Shown: positions 53,835 to 63,929, counted from the stretch's first letter. The stretch: DNA of 64,000 nucleotides from JACKCB01 sp964452775 (GCA_964452775.1 CAYVQP010000009.1:1-64000); one strand, 5' to 3'. Translations and numbers: made by a program. Notes: a model not told the origin generated them from the letters alone.

Positions 53835-56306
53835 TCAGGGCAAGCTGTTCACCCAATTCACCGACGAACAGAGCAGATCATCTTGAAAGACAATGCGCCG
53901 GACCAGCTCTCCATCCGGCAGCGGGGCGATCAGCTCCACGTTTTCACCGCCGACGAAGGCAATCCACGGCGAATCAGCGGACCAATCATGTTGGACGAGC
54001 GCAAACTCCTCACCGGGGATACCGATTGAATACGTTTGGCCGGTGTCCAGGTTGAGCAACTGAAAGCCGGCCTGTGCCGTCTTAGCTGCCAACCAGTTGC
54101 CGTCAGGGGAAAGCAGTTGAATCGGTTGCGGCAGGTCAAAAGATAGTCCGTCAATCAGCCAGGTCATTTCAAGTGAGTAGAGTTCTGCGCCCTCGATGGC
54201 TTCGCCCGGCGGCAACGTAACCCGAAACAAGGTGAGGTAACCGAACTCGGCATGCGCGGCGAGTACAAACAAGGTGTCCGGCGCTGCCGGATGCGTCTTT
54301 ACCATTTGGATCATGGGCGGGATGGGTTGCCGGCCCCGTGACTGTGCAGCGGCCAGATCATGGGCGGCCAACAGGAGCCACTGCTCGCCTGTGCTTACGC
54401 GGGAGAGGTAAATGCTGGAATAGTCCAGGCCGATAAAGCCGTAGAGTTCCTCGCTTATCCAGAAGGGCGCATGCCCCTCTCCAATCGGCTGCCAATCAGC
54501 CAGGCCACGGTCGCCGAGGAGCAGGCTGCCGTCATCTTGCTCGACTATCAATAGCTGCCCATCGGGAGACCAGACGGGCGCCCCGGGCAAGGGGATCAGC
54601 CAACAATCAGCGCCCGGCGCACAGGTGGTAAGGTCTGCAAAGGCGATACCAGGGCCGGGATTCTGATCATCAATGACCCAGAGCTGCGCATATTGTCCCT
54701 GCGGATCCACCGGCTCGCCCAGATAGATTATTACTGCTCCCGGGCTGTTCCAAAGTACCCTGGCCGGCTGAACGCCGCTGCGAATCAACTGCGTCTCGGC
54801 GCTCATGCCGTCCGGCAAGCTGACGGTCAGAAACACCCCCGAATCGTCCGGTAGCGCCAGGGGGAAAAAGAATTCCTCCGGAAGGGAAACCTCGAGGGAC
54901 AATGAATTTGTGGCGATGTCATATCGGTAGAGGCCGGCTTCCGGGCCTGACCTACTTCTGCAGGCGAGCAACAGATCCTGATCCGGCAAGGGTATTGGTG
55001 GTGGAGTCGCATTCTGATAGCTTTCCGCTTTCTCGCGGACAAATTGATACCAGGATTCCTCGTTGAACGAGCTGCCGGTGACCAAGCGGGCCCAATAGAG
55101 TAAACTGTTGCTGCCACGACTGTCACCTACTGCAACCAGATATTCTGCAAGCCGCGTGAGTTCGGCGCCATCCGAAAGTAGATATTCCACAATGGCGTGA
55201 GCAAGCGCACGGTCGCGAGGGTCCAGGTCATCCATGGACCGCGCATCCCAGGCGGCATACGTTCGCGATCCATCCCGCACCGGATAATTGACCAGCCCTA
55301 AATACTCTGATTCACGCAGGGGATAGGGCCGGACTCCCAATTCAGCCAGCGTTGCATCCACTATCGCCTCAAAATAGGCGATCTTCAGACAGCATTTCCA
55401 CTCAAGGATATCGGCCAGGGCAGCGGCAATCACCAGGGCGGCGTAGCCATCTGAAAGCGCCTCCGTTCCTGTCTCGTCCACTGGCATCCCAATCAATGTT
55501 GGGGAGGGCAGATCCAGCGAGCGAGTTGCCTTTAATCGTTCTTCCGGCGACGCCAGGCGCAGCAAAGATTCGGGCTCCCGGTCGAAGCGAATGCTCATGC
55601 GCCAATTTGCAGGGCACAGATACAACACACATAGGGCTGCCAACTTGGACTCAATATCCACGGCAAAACGGCCGGCAAAACGCTCATCACGGAGTGAGTA
55701 AGCGAAGGATGCCCGATCGCCCGCGATGGACACCCAATCTCCCCAGAAGTCGTCCTGGGGTGGGGCAAGTAGCCAGTTACGTTCGCCCTTGCGAAAAACA
55801 AGGCTCTGATCCAATAGGACGGCCTCGTCCGGATCATTACCCACGTTTGCGGTGAACTCCCTCCGTTCGTTAACAACGGCTTCTCTGAAATTGCTGGAAA
55901 GCGTGACCGTAGCGGAAATCGGCTCCTCGGCCAACGGCTGAAGGCCGATGGGCGAGACGGCTTCGCCAAAGAGCAAGCCCACCTCAAGTAGCTCCGTCTG
56001 TGTTTCCGTCCAGCCGGCATCCCGGCCGGAGAGCATTGAAATCAGTAGCTCCCGGTCGGAATTGGCGGCGGCACGTTGAACCAGCTCGTTAGCGGCGAGT
56101 ACTTCTGCCTCAACCAGGTCCTGCGACTCCGCGATCCGCTGGTTGACTTCCCGCATGACAGCATAGCCGGTCAATGCCAGGGCCAGCAATACCGCCAGAA
56201 GAATGGGCCAGCGCCGCCGGCGTGGAGACGTGGCGAGCGGCGCATCTCGTGGCTCCTCCCAGGCAGATTGATCCTCGTCCGTGTACCAGTCAAATTTGTC
56301 GCTCAT
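53835..56306 (-). CDS. Large membrane-anchored protein with propeller-like C-terminus, unrecognised
   Basis: 823 residues. A cytoplasmic acidic then Arg-rich tail (RRRRW) precedes one membrane helix (about 34-50), so the remainder should be outside. The middle (about 60-430) is helical with several Cys and no motif I know. From about 440 there are repeated strands with WD40/TolB-like phrases (PVWSPDGQLLIV, LLSPDGNWLAAK, HDWSADSPWIAFVGG). It may be a beta-propeller. Function unknown. Confidence 0.75.
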   Translation of the reverse strand: MSDKFDWYTDEDQSAWEEPRDAPLATSPRRRRWPILLAVLLALALTGYAVMREVNQRIAESQDLVEAEVLAANELVQRAAANSDRELLISMLSGRDAGWTETQTELLEVGLLFGEAVSPIGLQPLAEEPISATVTLSSNFREAVVNERREFTANVGNDPDEAVLLDQSLVFRKGERNWLLAPPQDDFWGDWVSIAGDRASFAYSLRDERFAGRFAVDIESKLAALCVLYLCPANWRMSIRFDREPESLLRLASPEERLKATRSLDLPSPTLIGMPVDETGTEALSDGYAALVIAAALADILEWKCCLKIAYFEAIVDATLAELGVRPYPLRESEYLGLVNYPVRDGSRTYAAWDARSMDDLDPRDRALAHAIVEYLLSDGAELTRLAEYLVAVGDSRGSNSLLYWARLVTGSSFNEESWYQFVREKAESYQNATPPPIPLPDQDLLLACRSRSGPEAGLYRYDIATNSLSLEVSLPEEFFFPLALPDDSGVFLTVSLPDGMSAETQLIRSGVQPARVLWNSPGAVIIYLGEPVDPQGQYAQLWVIDDQNPGPGIAFADLTTCAPGADCWLIPLPGAPVWSPDGQLLIVEQDDGSLLLGDRGLADWQPIGEGHAPFWISEELYGFIGLDYSSIYLSRVSTGEQWLLLAAHDLAAAQSRGRQPIPPMIQMVKTHPAAPDTLFVLAAHAEFGYLTLFRVTLPPGEAIEGAELYSLEMTWLIDGLSFDLPQPIQLLSPDGNWLAAKTAQAGFQLLNLDTGQTYSIGIPGEEFALVQHDWSADSPWIAFVGGENVELIAPLPDGELVRRIVFQDDLLCSSVNWVNSLP

Positions 56307-56347
56307 CGCTAGCCCATTCTAAGGGCATTTCCTTAAGCGACAAAGAG

Positions 56348-56380
56348 AAACCCCCGGCGTTTGCCCTACGCTCGGGGGTT
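56348..56380 (-). terminator. Hairpin terminator at the end of prmA
   Basis: On the minus strand a 7-bp stem of A/C and G/T (56349-56355 with 56374-56380), extended inward by a second short helix, is followed by TTTCTCTTT. It overlaps the last two bases of prmA. The T-tract is interrupted, so strength is uncertain. Confidence 0.6.
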
Positions 56381-57278
56381 AGCGCCGGCAAATGAGCGTA
56401 ATCCAATCGCGGACCGTCAAGTTCGTTTCGACGAACCCACCGCTCTCCCGCAAGGCTGACTCTACGTCGGGCTGCTGAGTGTCAATGATGCCGCTGAGGA
56501 TCAGCCGGCCTTCCGGCGCGATGTATTCCAATAGACGCCCGTGCTGCAGCAACCCGATGATCACCGGGGCCAGAATATTGACCAGTACCAGGTCGTAGTG
56601 GCCGGCCGTCAGGTCATCCAGGACGCCCAATCGGGCGGAAACTCTTCCGGCCAACTCATTCATCGCGATGTTTGCCTCGGCCGCGCTGACCGCTTGCGGG
56701 TCGTTGTCAATGGCCAGCACACCTGCCGCGCCGAGCTTGCCGGCAGCGATGGCCAGGATCCCGCTACCCGTTCCCACATCAAGCACGGTCATGCCCGGCT
56801 GCACGAGGCTCTCTACCGCCTGCAGGCACATTTGTGTAGTGGGGTGCAGACCGGTACCGAAGGCCATGCCGGGGTCCAGGGTGAGTACAATGTCGTCGCT
56901 CTGCGAAAGCTGGCTGGTGTCCCAGCTGGGCTGGATCCAAAGCCGGCGGCCAACCCGAAAAGGCTTGTAATGCGCTTTCCAGGCATGCGCCCAATCTTCA
57001 TCTTTGATCTCGCGAAACTCAGGAGGAGGGACGGGATAGAGGCGGCCTAAATAGTAGATCGCTTCGGAAATCCGCTGTCGCGTTTCCGGCAAATCCTCAT
57101 CTTCCGGCAGGAATATCTTGACGGTTGCCTCCGGCTCCAACGCGTAGGGATCCAGGCTCTCGGGATCTCCCAACTGCACAATGGCAACCCCGCGTCCACC
57201 GGAATAGCGCGCGAGCGTCTCAGCAACCGCTTCCGCGGCCTCGCCGTCCGTGACGACGCTAACTTCTAGCCAGTACAA
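56379..57278 (-). CDS. prmA: Ribosomal protein L11 methyltransferase
   Basis: 299 residues. An N-terminal L11-recognition domain (about 1-90) is followed by the SAM-binding domain with DPGMAFGTGLHPTT, DVGTGSGILAIAA, and LVNILAPV. It trimethylates ribosomal protein uL11. It lies downstream of dnaJ on the same strand, 89 bases apart, an arrangement common in bacteria with hrcA-grpE-dnaK-dnaJ-prmA order. Confidence 0.95.
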   Translation of the reverse strand: MYWLEVSVVTDGEAAEAVAETLARYSGGRGVAIVQLGDPESLDPYALEPEATVKIFLPEDEDLPETRQRISEAIYYLGRLYPVPPPEFREIKDEDWAHAWKAHYKPFRVGRRLWIQPSWDTSQLSQSDDIVLTLDPGMAFGTGLHPTTQMCLQAVESLVQPGMTVLDVGTGSGILAIAAGKLGAAGVLAIDNDPQAVSAAEANIAMNELAGRVSARLGVLDDLTAGHYDLVLVNILAPVIIGLLQHGRLLEYIAPEGRLILSGIIDTQQPDVESALRESGGFVETNLTVRDWITLICRR

Positions 57279-57367
57279 GGTCCGGTATCCTGCTTATTGA
57301 TGCCGCCCGCCTTGCTTGGCGCAACAGCCGGTGGACGTCCCACGTCGGGCAAAACGGGGGAAGCTGA

Positions 57368-58498
57368 TCAGATTCCCAGGGCATCGCCCAGCGCTTCTTT
57401 TAGATAATTGAGCAGGCCCTTTTCTCTCTGGGGGATGACTTCCTTACCGAGCGTGTCGGCAAGCTCCGAGAACAGTTTCTGTTGCTTGTCGCTCAACTTG
57501 GTCGGGATGACCACATTGGTCATGACCAGCTGGTCGCCGCGTCCCGACCGGTTGAGATGGGGCACGCCCATCCCGCGCATGCGAAAGACCGTGCCGGACT
57601 GAGTACCTGCCGGGATCTTCAGCTTGTTCTCCCCTTCGACGGTCGGCACGGTCACCTCATCTCCCAGGGCAGCCTGGGCAACGTTGACGTCCAAATTCAG
57701 CAATATGTCGTCGCCGCGCCTTGAGAAGATCTCATGGCGCTGGACCTTGATAAAGACATACAGATTGCCGGGAGGGCCGCCATCCATGCCGGGGGCTCCT
57801 TCACCGGTGAGCCGGATCTGCTGTTCGCTGCTAATGCCGGCCGGAATGCGTACCTTCATGCCGCGCGTGCGCTGCACCTGCTTTTGCCCATGGCATTCGG
57901 TACATGGGTTGATGACCACCTCGCCGGAGCCGCCGCAGGCCGGACAGGTGGAGACGTTCACAAAGGAACCAAGGATGGATTGTTGCATCCGGCGCACTTC
58001 ACCCGCGCCGTTGCAGGTCGAACAGCGCGTCGGCTGCGTGCCTGGCTCAGCGCCGGAGCCATAACAACGATCGCAGGTCTCGGGCCGGGTTACCTCGATG
58101 TCGCGCTCAACGCCGAAGATTGACTCTTCAAAGGTGATGGTCACATCGTGGCGCAAGTCAGCGCCACGTTTCGGGCCCTGCCGCCGGCGCCGCGAACCAA
58201 AGCCGCCGAAGAACTCCTCAAAGATGTCCGCTACATTGCCGAAACCGCTGAAGTCTGACGGACCTGCTCCGGCATTGACGCCGGCATGACCAAAGCGATC
58301 GTAGGCCGCCCGCTTGTCATCGTCCGACAGCACTTCGTAGGCTTCGTTGATCTCCTTGAAGCGTTCATCGGCCCCATCTTCCTGGCTGACGTCAGGGTGA
58401 TACTGACGAGCCAGGCGTCGATAGGACTTCTTGATATCGTCCTTTGTCGCATTACGCGGGACGCTCAAAACTTCATAATAGTCGCGCTTACCGGCCAT
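57368..58498 (-). CDS. dnaJ: Chaperone DnaJ
   Basis: 376 residues, type I Hsp40. J domain with HPD in RQYHPDVS (near 34), Gly/Phe-rich linker (GAGPSDFSGFGN), four zinc-finger repeats CDRCYGSG, CSTCNGAG, CPACGGSG, CTECHGQK, and the substrate-binding C-terminal domains. It stimulates DnaK ATPase and delivers clients. It follows dnaK by 44 bases. Confidence 0.97.
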   Translation of the reverse strand: MAGKRDYYEVLSVPRNATKDDIKKSYRRLARQYHPDVSQEDGADERFKEINEAYEVLSDDDKRAAYDRFGHAGVNAGAGPSDFSGFGNVADIFEEFFGGFGSRRRRQGPKRGADLRHDVTITFEESIFGVERDIEVTRPETCDRCYGSGAEPGTQPTRCSTCNGAGEVRRMQQSILGSFVNVSTCPACGGSGEVVINPCTECHGQKQVQRTRGMKVRIPAGISSEQQIRLTGEGAPGMDGGPPGNLYVFIKVQRHEIFSRRGDDILLNLDVNVAQAALGDEVTVPTVEGENKLKIPAGTQSGTVFRMRGMGVPHLNRSGRGDQLVMTNVVIPTKLSDKQQKLFSELADTLGKEVIPQREKGLLNYLKEALGDALGI

Positions 58499-58542
58499 TT
58501 GCGTCAGAACGAACGCGGGGCATACTTCCGGTCGTCCTACTC

Positions 58543-60450
58543 TTATCCTTCGCTAAATTCGCCTTCAATGACATCCTCGTCGCCGGCGGCTGAGCCGGAC
58601 GGCCCGCCATATGTTGGTCCGGCGGTCGCGCCGTCGCCGCTGCCCTGCTGATACATGGCTGCACCGGCTTCCTGCATGGCGGCCTGCAGCCTATCAACAT
58701 CCGCCTTCAAGTGATCAGCGCCGGCGTTGTTCGCCAAGGCGCTGCGCACGGCCTCAATTTGGCTCTGCATGGCGCTCCGGTTGGACTGCGGTATTTGTTC
58801 TCCCTGTTCGCGGAGGAACTTCTCCGCGCTGTAAACCGCCGAGTCAGCCAGATTATGCGCCTCGACGGCAGCCTTGCGATCGCGATCGCTGGCCGCGTTC
58901 CGCTCCGCTTCCTTTACCATGCGGTCAATTTCTTGATCTTGCAATCCGCTGGACGGGATAATTTGCATCGCCTGTTCCCGGCCGGTGGCCTTGTCCTTCG
59001 CGTTTACGTTTAAGATACCATCGGCGTTGATATCGAAGGTCACTTCGATCTGCGGGATGCCGCGCGGGGCCGGCGGGATGCCGTCCAGAATGAACTTGCC
59101 CAGGCTCTTATTGTCCATCGCCATCGGGCGTTCCCCCTGCAGCACATGTATCTCGACCTGTGTCTGGCTATCGGCGGCGGTGGAGAAGACCTGGCTCTTG
59201 CGGGCGGGAATGGTCGTATTGCGCTCAATGAGCGGGGTGGCGACCGCGCCAAGCGTCTCGATGCTCAGGGTCAGCGGGGTCACGTCGAGCAGCAAGACAT
59301 CCTTGACGTCGCCGCCGAGCACGCCGGCCTGAATGGCCGCGCCGATACCCACCACCTCATCCGGGTTGACGCCCTTGTGCGGCTCCTTGCCGAAGTAGCG
59401 GCGCACCGCTTCCTGAATGGCCGGCATGCGGGTCATGCCCCCAACCAGGACCACCTCCGAAATGTCGGATGGCTGCAGGCCGGCGTCCTTCATCGCCTGC
59501 CGGCACGGGCCAATTGAGCGTTCAATCAGGTCCTCGGTCAATTGCTCCAACTTGGAGCGAGTGAGGGTCAGATTCAGATGTTTCGGGCCGGTGGCGTCCG
59601 CCGTAATGTAGGGCAGGTTTAGCTCGGTCTGCATCGTAGTGGACAGCTCGATCTTCGCCTTCTCGGCCGCTTCACGCAGGCGCTGCAGGGCCTGCCGGTC
59701 TCGGCGCAGGTCTATGCCCTGGTCACGGCGAAATTCGTCTGCCACCCAGTCAATGATGCGCCGGTCAAAGTCGTCGCCGCCCAGGAAGGTGTCGCCATTG
59801 GTTGACTTCACCTCAAACACGCCTTCGCCCACCTCGAGAATGGAGATGTCGAAAGTGCCGCCGCCCAGGTCATACACGGCGATAATCTCATCCTTGTCGC
59901 TGCCCAGACCATAAGCCAATGAGGAAGCAGTCGGTTCGTTGACGATGCGCAGTACTTCCAACCCGGCAATCTTGCCGGCGTCCTTGGTCGCCTGCCGCTG
60001 GCTGTCGTTGAAGTATGCCGGGACGGTGATCACCGCCTGGGTGACGGATTCGCCCAGATAGGCCTCAGCATCCGTCTTGATTTTTTGCAGGATCATGGCG
60101 GAGATTTCCGGCGGAGAATACTCCTTGCCGTTCATTTCGACGCGGATATCGCCGTTGGGCGCCTGCCGGACCGCGTACGGGACGTAGTCCTTTGCCCGCG
60201 CTACCTCAGGATCGTTGTACTTGCGGCCCATGAACCGCTTAACAGAGTAGACCGTATTCTCTGGGTTAACAACCGCCTGTCGCTTGGCGACCTGGCCCAC
60301 CATACGCTCGCCCGTCTTGGGATTTACGGCCACAACGGACGGAAATAGCCGGCCGCCCTCCGAACTAGTGATCACGGTTGGTTCGCCGCCTTCCATCACC
60401 GCTGCCACGGAGTTCGTCGTACCCAGATCGATACCTATTATCTTACCCAT
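58543..60450 (-). CDS. dnaK: Chaperone DnaK (Hsp70)
   Basis: 635 residues. ATPase domain begins IIGIDLGTTNSVAAV; phosphate loops AVYDLGGGTFDISIL and VLVGGMTRMPAIQ are present; the linker DVLLLDVTPL precedes the substrate domain and a Gly/Gln/Ala-rich lid tail ending in DEDVIEGEF. It is between grpE and dnaJ under HrcA/CIRCE control. Confidence 0.98.
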   Translation of the reverse strand: MGKIIGIDLGTTNSVAAVMEGGEPTVITSSEGGRLFPSVVAVNPKTGERMVGQVAKRQAVVNPENTVYSVKRFMGRKYNDPEVARAKDYVPYAVRQAPNGDIRVEMNGKEYSPPEISAMILQKIKTDAEAYLGESVTQAVITVPAYFNDSQRQATKDAGKIAGLEVLRIVNEPTASSLAYGLGSDKDEIIAVYDLGGGTFDISILEVGEGVFEVKSTNGDTFLGGDDFDRRIIDWVADEFRRDQGIDLRRDRQALQRLREAAEKAKIELSTTMQTELNLPYITADATGPKHLNLTLTRSKLEQLTEDLIERSIGPCRQAMKDAGLQPSDISEVVLVGGMTRMPAIQEAVRRYFGKEPHKGVNPDEVVGIGAAIQAGVLGGDVKDVLLLDVTPLTLSIETLGAVATPLIERNTTIPARKSQVFSTAADSQTQVEIHVLQGERPMAMDNKSLGKFILDGIPPAPRGIPQIEVTFDINADGILNVNAKDKATGREQAMQIIPSSGLQDQEIDRMVKEAERNAASDRDRKAAVEAHNLADSAVYSAEKFLREQGEQIPQSNRSAMQSQIEAVRSALANNAGADHLKADVDRLQAAMQEAGAAMYQQGSGDGATAGPTYGGPSGSAAGDEDVIEGEFSEG

Positions 60451-60512
60451 TTTCCTTTCAAATCTCCTGTGCCTGTTCTTCTCAGGATTACGTTTGTGTC
60501 AAACTTTCAGGA

Positions 60513-61106
60513 TTACTCAGCTACGACCACCACTGTGGGCCGTATTACACGTTCGCCCATGCGATAGCCGGTCTGCAACTCTCTGATAACTGTCCCGCTT
60601 TCAAACTCAGTGGAGGCCTCGCGCATAATCGCGTTGTGTAGTCTGGGATCGAAGGGTTGGCCCAGAGCGGGTATGACCTCGATTTCGACGCTATCCAACA
60701 TGCCGGTCAGCTTGCGATGAACAAGTTGCAGGCCCTCAAACCAGGACGTAGCTGCTACCGCCGGCGGGACACTAATCATCGCCCGGTCAAGGTCGTCAAT
60801 CATAGGCAATAGGCGAGCGACCACATCTACCGTTGCATTGCGATAACTCTCAGCGCTTTCTCGCTGCATGCGCTTGCGCGCATTGGCAAACTCTGCTCTG
60901 GCGCGCTGCCAGCCGTCCAGATACTCATCGGCCAGAGCCTTTGCCGCCGCTAACTGCTGTTCCAGCGTTAGGGGCGCTTCGGTGGTCGTTTCCTCGCTGT
61001 TGTCCTCGGGCGTTGCCCCGGCTAGGCGTTCAGCGACCTGTTCGTCTCTGACCTGTTCATCTTCCAACAATGTTCCTACCTCATCATCGCATAATCTGAT
61101 CCCCAT
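60513..61106 (-). CDS. grpE: Nucleotide exchange factor GrpE
   Basis: About 197 residues from ATG 61106; the longer frame to 61145 is possible but lacks a ribosome site. An acidic disordered N-terminus precedes a long coiled coil (LEQQLAAAKALADEYLDGWQRARAEF split by charged residues) and the beta domain with HNAIMRE and GYRMGERVIRPTVVVV. It releases ADP from DnaK. Second gene of the hrcA operon. Confidence 0.95.
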   Translation of the reverse strand: MGIRLCDDEVGTLLEDEQVRDEQVAERLAGATPEDNSEETTTEAPLTLEQQLAAAKALADEYLDGWQRARAEFANARKRMQRESAESYRNATVDVVARLLPMIDDLDRAMISVPPAVAATSWFEGLQLVHRKLTGMLDSVEIEVIPALGQPFDPRLHNAIMREASTEFESGTVIRELQTGYRMGERVIRPTVVVVAE

Positions 61107-61167
61107 CACTCTTGATGGCGGATCTGCGCAAGCGCCTGACAACAATCCTGGTTGTCAGGCAAGTTAG

Positions 61168-62238
61168 CTATTCGTCAACGTCGCCATAAAGTAGCTGGTT
61201 CTCCGGCTTCTCCAGGTAATAGTCATAGACGAAGCTGGTCATCAGGTCAGCCACATAGCGAACGGCGGAAATGTTCCGGCCGTAAGACATGCGGGTTGGC
61301 CCAAGTACGGCAAGTTCGCCGACCAGTTGCTCGGTTGCTCCGTAGCGCGCGAGAATGATGCTGCATTCGCGCAGATCTTCCCATCGCCCTTCGCCGCCGA
61401 TCACGACGCGCACATCGTTTGTTCCGGCGTCCTTGCCGGATGCGTGCAGCACTTCACTGATCACGTCAGCCAACAGGGTTCGCTCTTCCAACAATCGCAC
61501 CGCCTGTCGCGCGCCGGCATCGTCCAGCAAGTTTGCCAGGCCATCCCGGTATATGTTGCTGATATCGCGCTCATCGGCTCGCCGCAAGTTGTCAACAGCC
61601 AGTCGGGCGACCTCCTCTTCCAAATCGTCCAGCCCGCTCAACCGGGCGCTAATCTCGTCCGCGGTGAAAGCGTAGCAGAGGGCGTTCAGTCGTTCGGCTG
61701 CCTGGCTCAGCCGCGCTTGAGGGAGTGGTTCGGTTAGCTGGAGCATCTGCTGCCGGATGTCGCCGCCATAGAGCACCATCACCATCAATACCAGCCGGCC
61801 CTGGGTAGCGATCAATTGAATATGTTTGAAGCGGTTGGGGTTCGGGCGGGGAGCGGTAATGAAGCTGGCCCCCTGCGAGGTGCGGGCCAGAATAGCCGCC
61901 GCCAAGCGCATCCACTGCTCCATCTCCAGGCGCGCCTGGTGAAACTGATGGCTGATCATCTGCCGTTCGCGAAACGGCAGCTCAAATTCGCCCAGCAGAC
62001 GCTGCACGAAATAGCGATAGCCTTCTTCGGTGGGGATGCGTCCGGCCGAGGTGTGCAACTGAACGATTAGCCCCAGTCTGTCCAGGGCTGCCAGCTCGTT
62101 TCGGACGGTGGCCGAGCTGAAATCCAGGTCAAAGCGATCGACCAGGCTCTTGGAGCCGACCGGATGGCCGCTCTCAATGTAGGTACGAACCATCAGCCCC
62201 AGTATCTGTTCCTGGCGTGGTGAAAGCTGTTCTGACAT
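61168..62238 (-). CDS. hrcA: Heat-inducible transcription repressor HrcA
   Basis: 356 residues from ATG 62238. The N-terminal winged helix has SGHPVGSKSLVDRFDLDFSSATVRNELAALDRLGL, split here as the classic HrcA recognition region, followed by TSAGRIPTEEGYRYFV. The C-terminal domain ends with the family segment LGPTRMSYGRNISAVRYVADL. It binds the CIRCE element found just upstream and so controls itself and grpE-dnaK-dnaJ. Confidence 0.97.
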   Translation of the reverse strand: MSEQLSPRQEQILGLMVRTYIESGHPVGSKSLVDRFDLDFSSATVRNELAALDRLGLIVQLHTSAGRIPTEEGYRYFVQRLLGEFELPFRERQMISHQFHQARLEMEQWMRLAAAILARTSQGASFITAPRPNPNRFKHIQLIATQGRLVLMVMVLYGGDIRQQMLQLTEPLPQARLSQAAERLNALCYAFTADEISARLSGLDDLEEEVARLAVDNLRRADERDISNIYRDGLANLLDDAGARQAVRLLEERTLLADVISEVLHASGKDAGTNDVRVVIGGEGRWEDLRECSIILARYGATEQLVGELAVLGPTRMSYGRNISAVRYVADLMTSFVYDYYLEKPENQLLYGDVDE

Positions 62239-62263
62239 CAATTCCAAAGAAGAATGGACCTGG

Positions 62264-62290
62264 TTAGCACTCGCGGCATTAGAGTGCTAA
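62264..62290 (-). promoter_or_regulatory. CIRCE operator
   Basis: Perfect consensus: TTAGCACTC (62264-62272), nine bases, GAGTGCTAA (62282-62290). It lies between the predicted transcription start and hrcA, so bound HrcA would block the promoter or early elongation. Confidence 0.98.
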
Positions 62291-62305
62291 GAGCGCTTCT
62301 CTTGT

Positions 62306-62334
62306 ATGGTAGCATGCCGCCCAAGGCGCGTCAA
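62306..62334 (-). promoter_or_regulatory. Promoter of the hrcA-grpE-dnaK-dnaJ operon
   Basis: On the minus strand: -35 TTGACG (62329-62334), 17-base spacer, -10 TACCAT (62306-62311) preceded by TGC. The start near 62299 lies just upstream of CIRCE. Confidence 0.75.
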
Positions 62335-62408
62335 ATAAGAATGATGTTAGATCGGTGCCATGAAGTTGGAGCGACGAGGTCGGGCGGTAGCGAGCAGGAG
62401 CGGGCGAA

Positions 62409-63929
62409 TCAGGAGCGATTCCGGCCGGCGAGCATTTGCCAGGCCGTGCGCAACAGAATCTTGATGTCCAGCAAAATGGACCAGTTCTCGGTGTACCAGA
62501 GGTCGTATTTGGTGCGCTCGATGATGGAGGTGTCGCCGCGCAGGCCGTTGACCTGCGCCCAGCCGGTCATTCCGGCCTTTTCACGATGCCGGTCCATGTA
62601 ACGAGGAACCGTATTGCGAAACTCCTCCACGTAGTACGGCTGTTCCGGGCGCGGACCTACCAGGCTCATTTCCCCGATTAGTACGTTAATCAGGTTTGGA
62701 AATTCGTCTACGTCTATCCGGCGAATTAGCCGGCCTAGTCGCGTCTGCCGGGGATCATTGTCTACCGTCCAGCCGGGACCGTCCTTCTCAGCGTCGCGAC
62801 GCATCGAACGAAACTTAAGCATGCGGAATGGCTTTCCGTCCAGGCCCATGCGCGTCTGGACAAAGAACGCCGGCCCCGGTGATTCCAGCTTGATAGCGAT
62901 CGCCACCAGTAGCAGCAGAGGCGCGAGCACAATCAGGCCAAAGAGCGCGCCGGCGAAATCCATCAACCTTTTGATGATCATCATGTAGCCGCGCAGCGCC
63001 GAGTCGCGGACGGTCAGCAGGGGCAGGCCGCCGAGATCGTCAATGCCGGCATCCTTGGTCACAAACTGGAAAATATCGGGAAAGATCTTGATAGATACCC
63101 GCCCGCGTTCACAATAAGAGATGATCCGCACTGCCTCGCGGTGGCCCTTCTCGGGAATGGCGATAATCACTTCGTCTATGTGCAGATTCGCAATGAGCTC
63201 CGGCAGGTCCTCCGCCTCACCCAGCACCGGCACCCCCAGCACAGAACTGACATTGTCATCGCCATTGATGACCCCCACCACGTCGTAGCCGAGATGTGGC
63301 GACCAGAGGATCCGCTGCAGGATGATGCGCGAAATGTCGCCGGTGCCGACGACCAGCAGCCGGTCCTTGCCGATTCCCCGATCGCGCAGCCGTTGCCGCA
63401 CCGCCTGGTGGGTCACCCGGCCCAGCATGATCAACGTGATGCACGATACCCAGGCGTAGAGCATCATTGCCCGGGGAGAGTCTACTTCAAACAGAGTGCC
63501 CTTGAGAATGAATTCAGACAGGGCGACCGCGATCAGAATGCCCAGGGTAACGCAGCCAAAGACAGAGTAAAACTGGTCTATGCGCGAAATGGCGCGAGGC
63601 ACGTAATACTGCCGGTTGAAGGCCAGGACGGAGACAATGGAGATCAGGGATACGACGACCAGGCCGGCGTAACTTCCGAGGGGCGCCAAATTGGCCGCCT
63701 CCGCCGGCCAGGGTAACAGCACGCGCAGCTGATAGGAGAGGATGAAGGCCAGGATGATCATCATCGCGTCAACCAGCAACAGCGTGATGGTGTAGATGTT
63801 CCGGACGCTCTGGCTTCTTAGCCGTAGCCGGCTGGAACTGCTGGCCAACTGTGGGGTGTCCGGCTCAATTGGGCCGGCTGCGATCATCGGCTCCGATTCG
63901 ACTGTTGCTTCGCTGACTTCGGCGCTCAT
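62409..63929 (-). CDS. Undecaprenyl-phosphate sugar phosphotransferase (polyisoprenyl-phosphate hexose-1-phosphate transferase)
   Basis: 506 residues. Four N-terminal membrane helices, a Rossmann-like CoA-binding-type domain (RLLVVGTGDISRIILQRIL), another membrane-associated helix, then the catalytic bacterial sugar transferase domain: KLESPGPAFFVQTRMG, MLKFRSM, DEFPNLINVLIGEMSLVGPRPE with the catalytic acidic pair, and AGMTGWAQVNGLRG. It starts surface-glycan synthesis by moving a sugar-1-phosphate to undecaprenyl phosphate. It belongs functionally with the glycan genes at 6.9-20.4 kb. Confidence 0.93.
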   Translation of the reverse strand: MSAEVSEATVESEPMIAAGPIEPDTPQLASSSSRLRLRSQSVRNIYTITLLLVDAMMIILAFILSYQLRVLLPWPAEAANLAPLGSYAGLVVVSLISIVSVLAFNRQYYVPRAISRIDQFYSVFGCVTLGILIAVALSEFILKGTLFEVDSPRAMMLYAWVSCITLIMLGRVTHQAVRQRLRDRGIGKDRLLVVGTGDISRIILQRILWSPHLGYDVVGVINGDDNVSSVLGVPVLGEAEDLPELIANLHIDEVIIAIPEKGHREAVRIISYCERGRVSIKIFPDIFQFVTKDAGIDDLGGLPLLTVRDSALRGYMMIIKRLMDFAGALFGLIVLAPLLLLVAIAIKLESPGPAFFVQTRMGLDGKPFRMLKFRSMRRDAEKDGPGWTVDNDPRQTRLGRLIRRIDVDEFPNLINVLIGEMSLVGPRPEQPYYVEEFRNTVPRYMDRHREKAGMTGWAQVNGLRGDTSIIERTKYDLWYTENWSILLDIKILLRTAWQMLAGRNRS

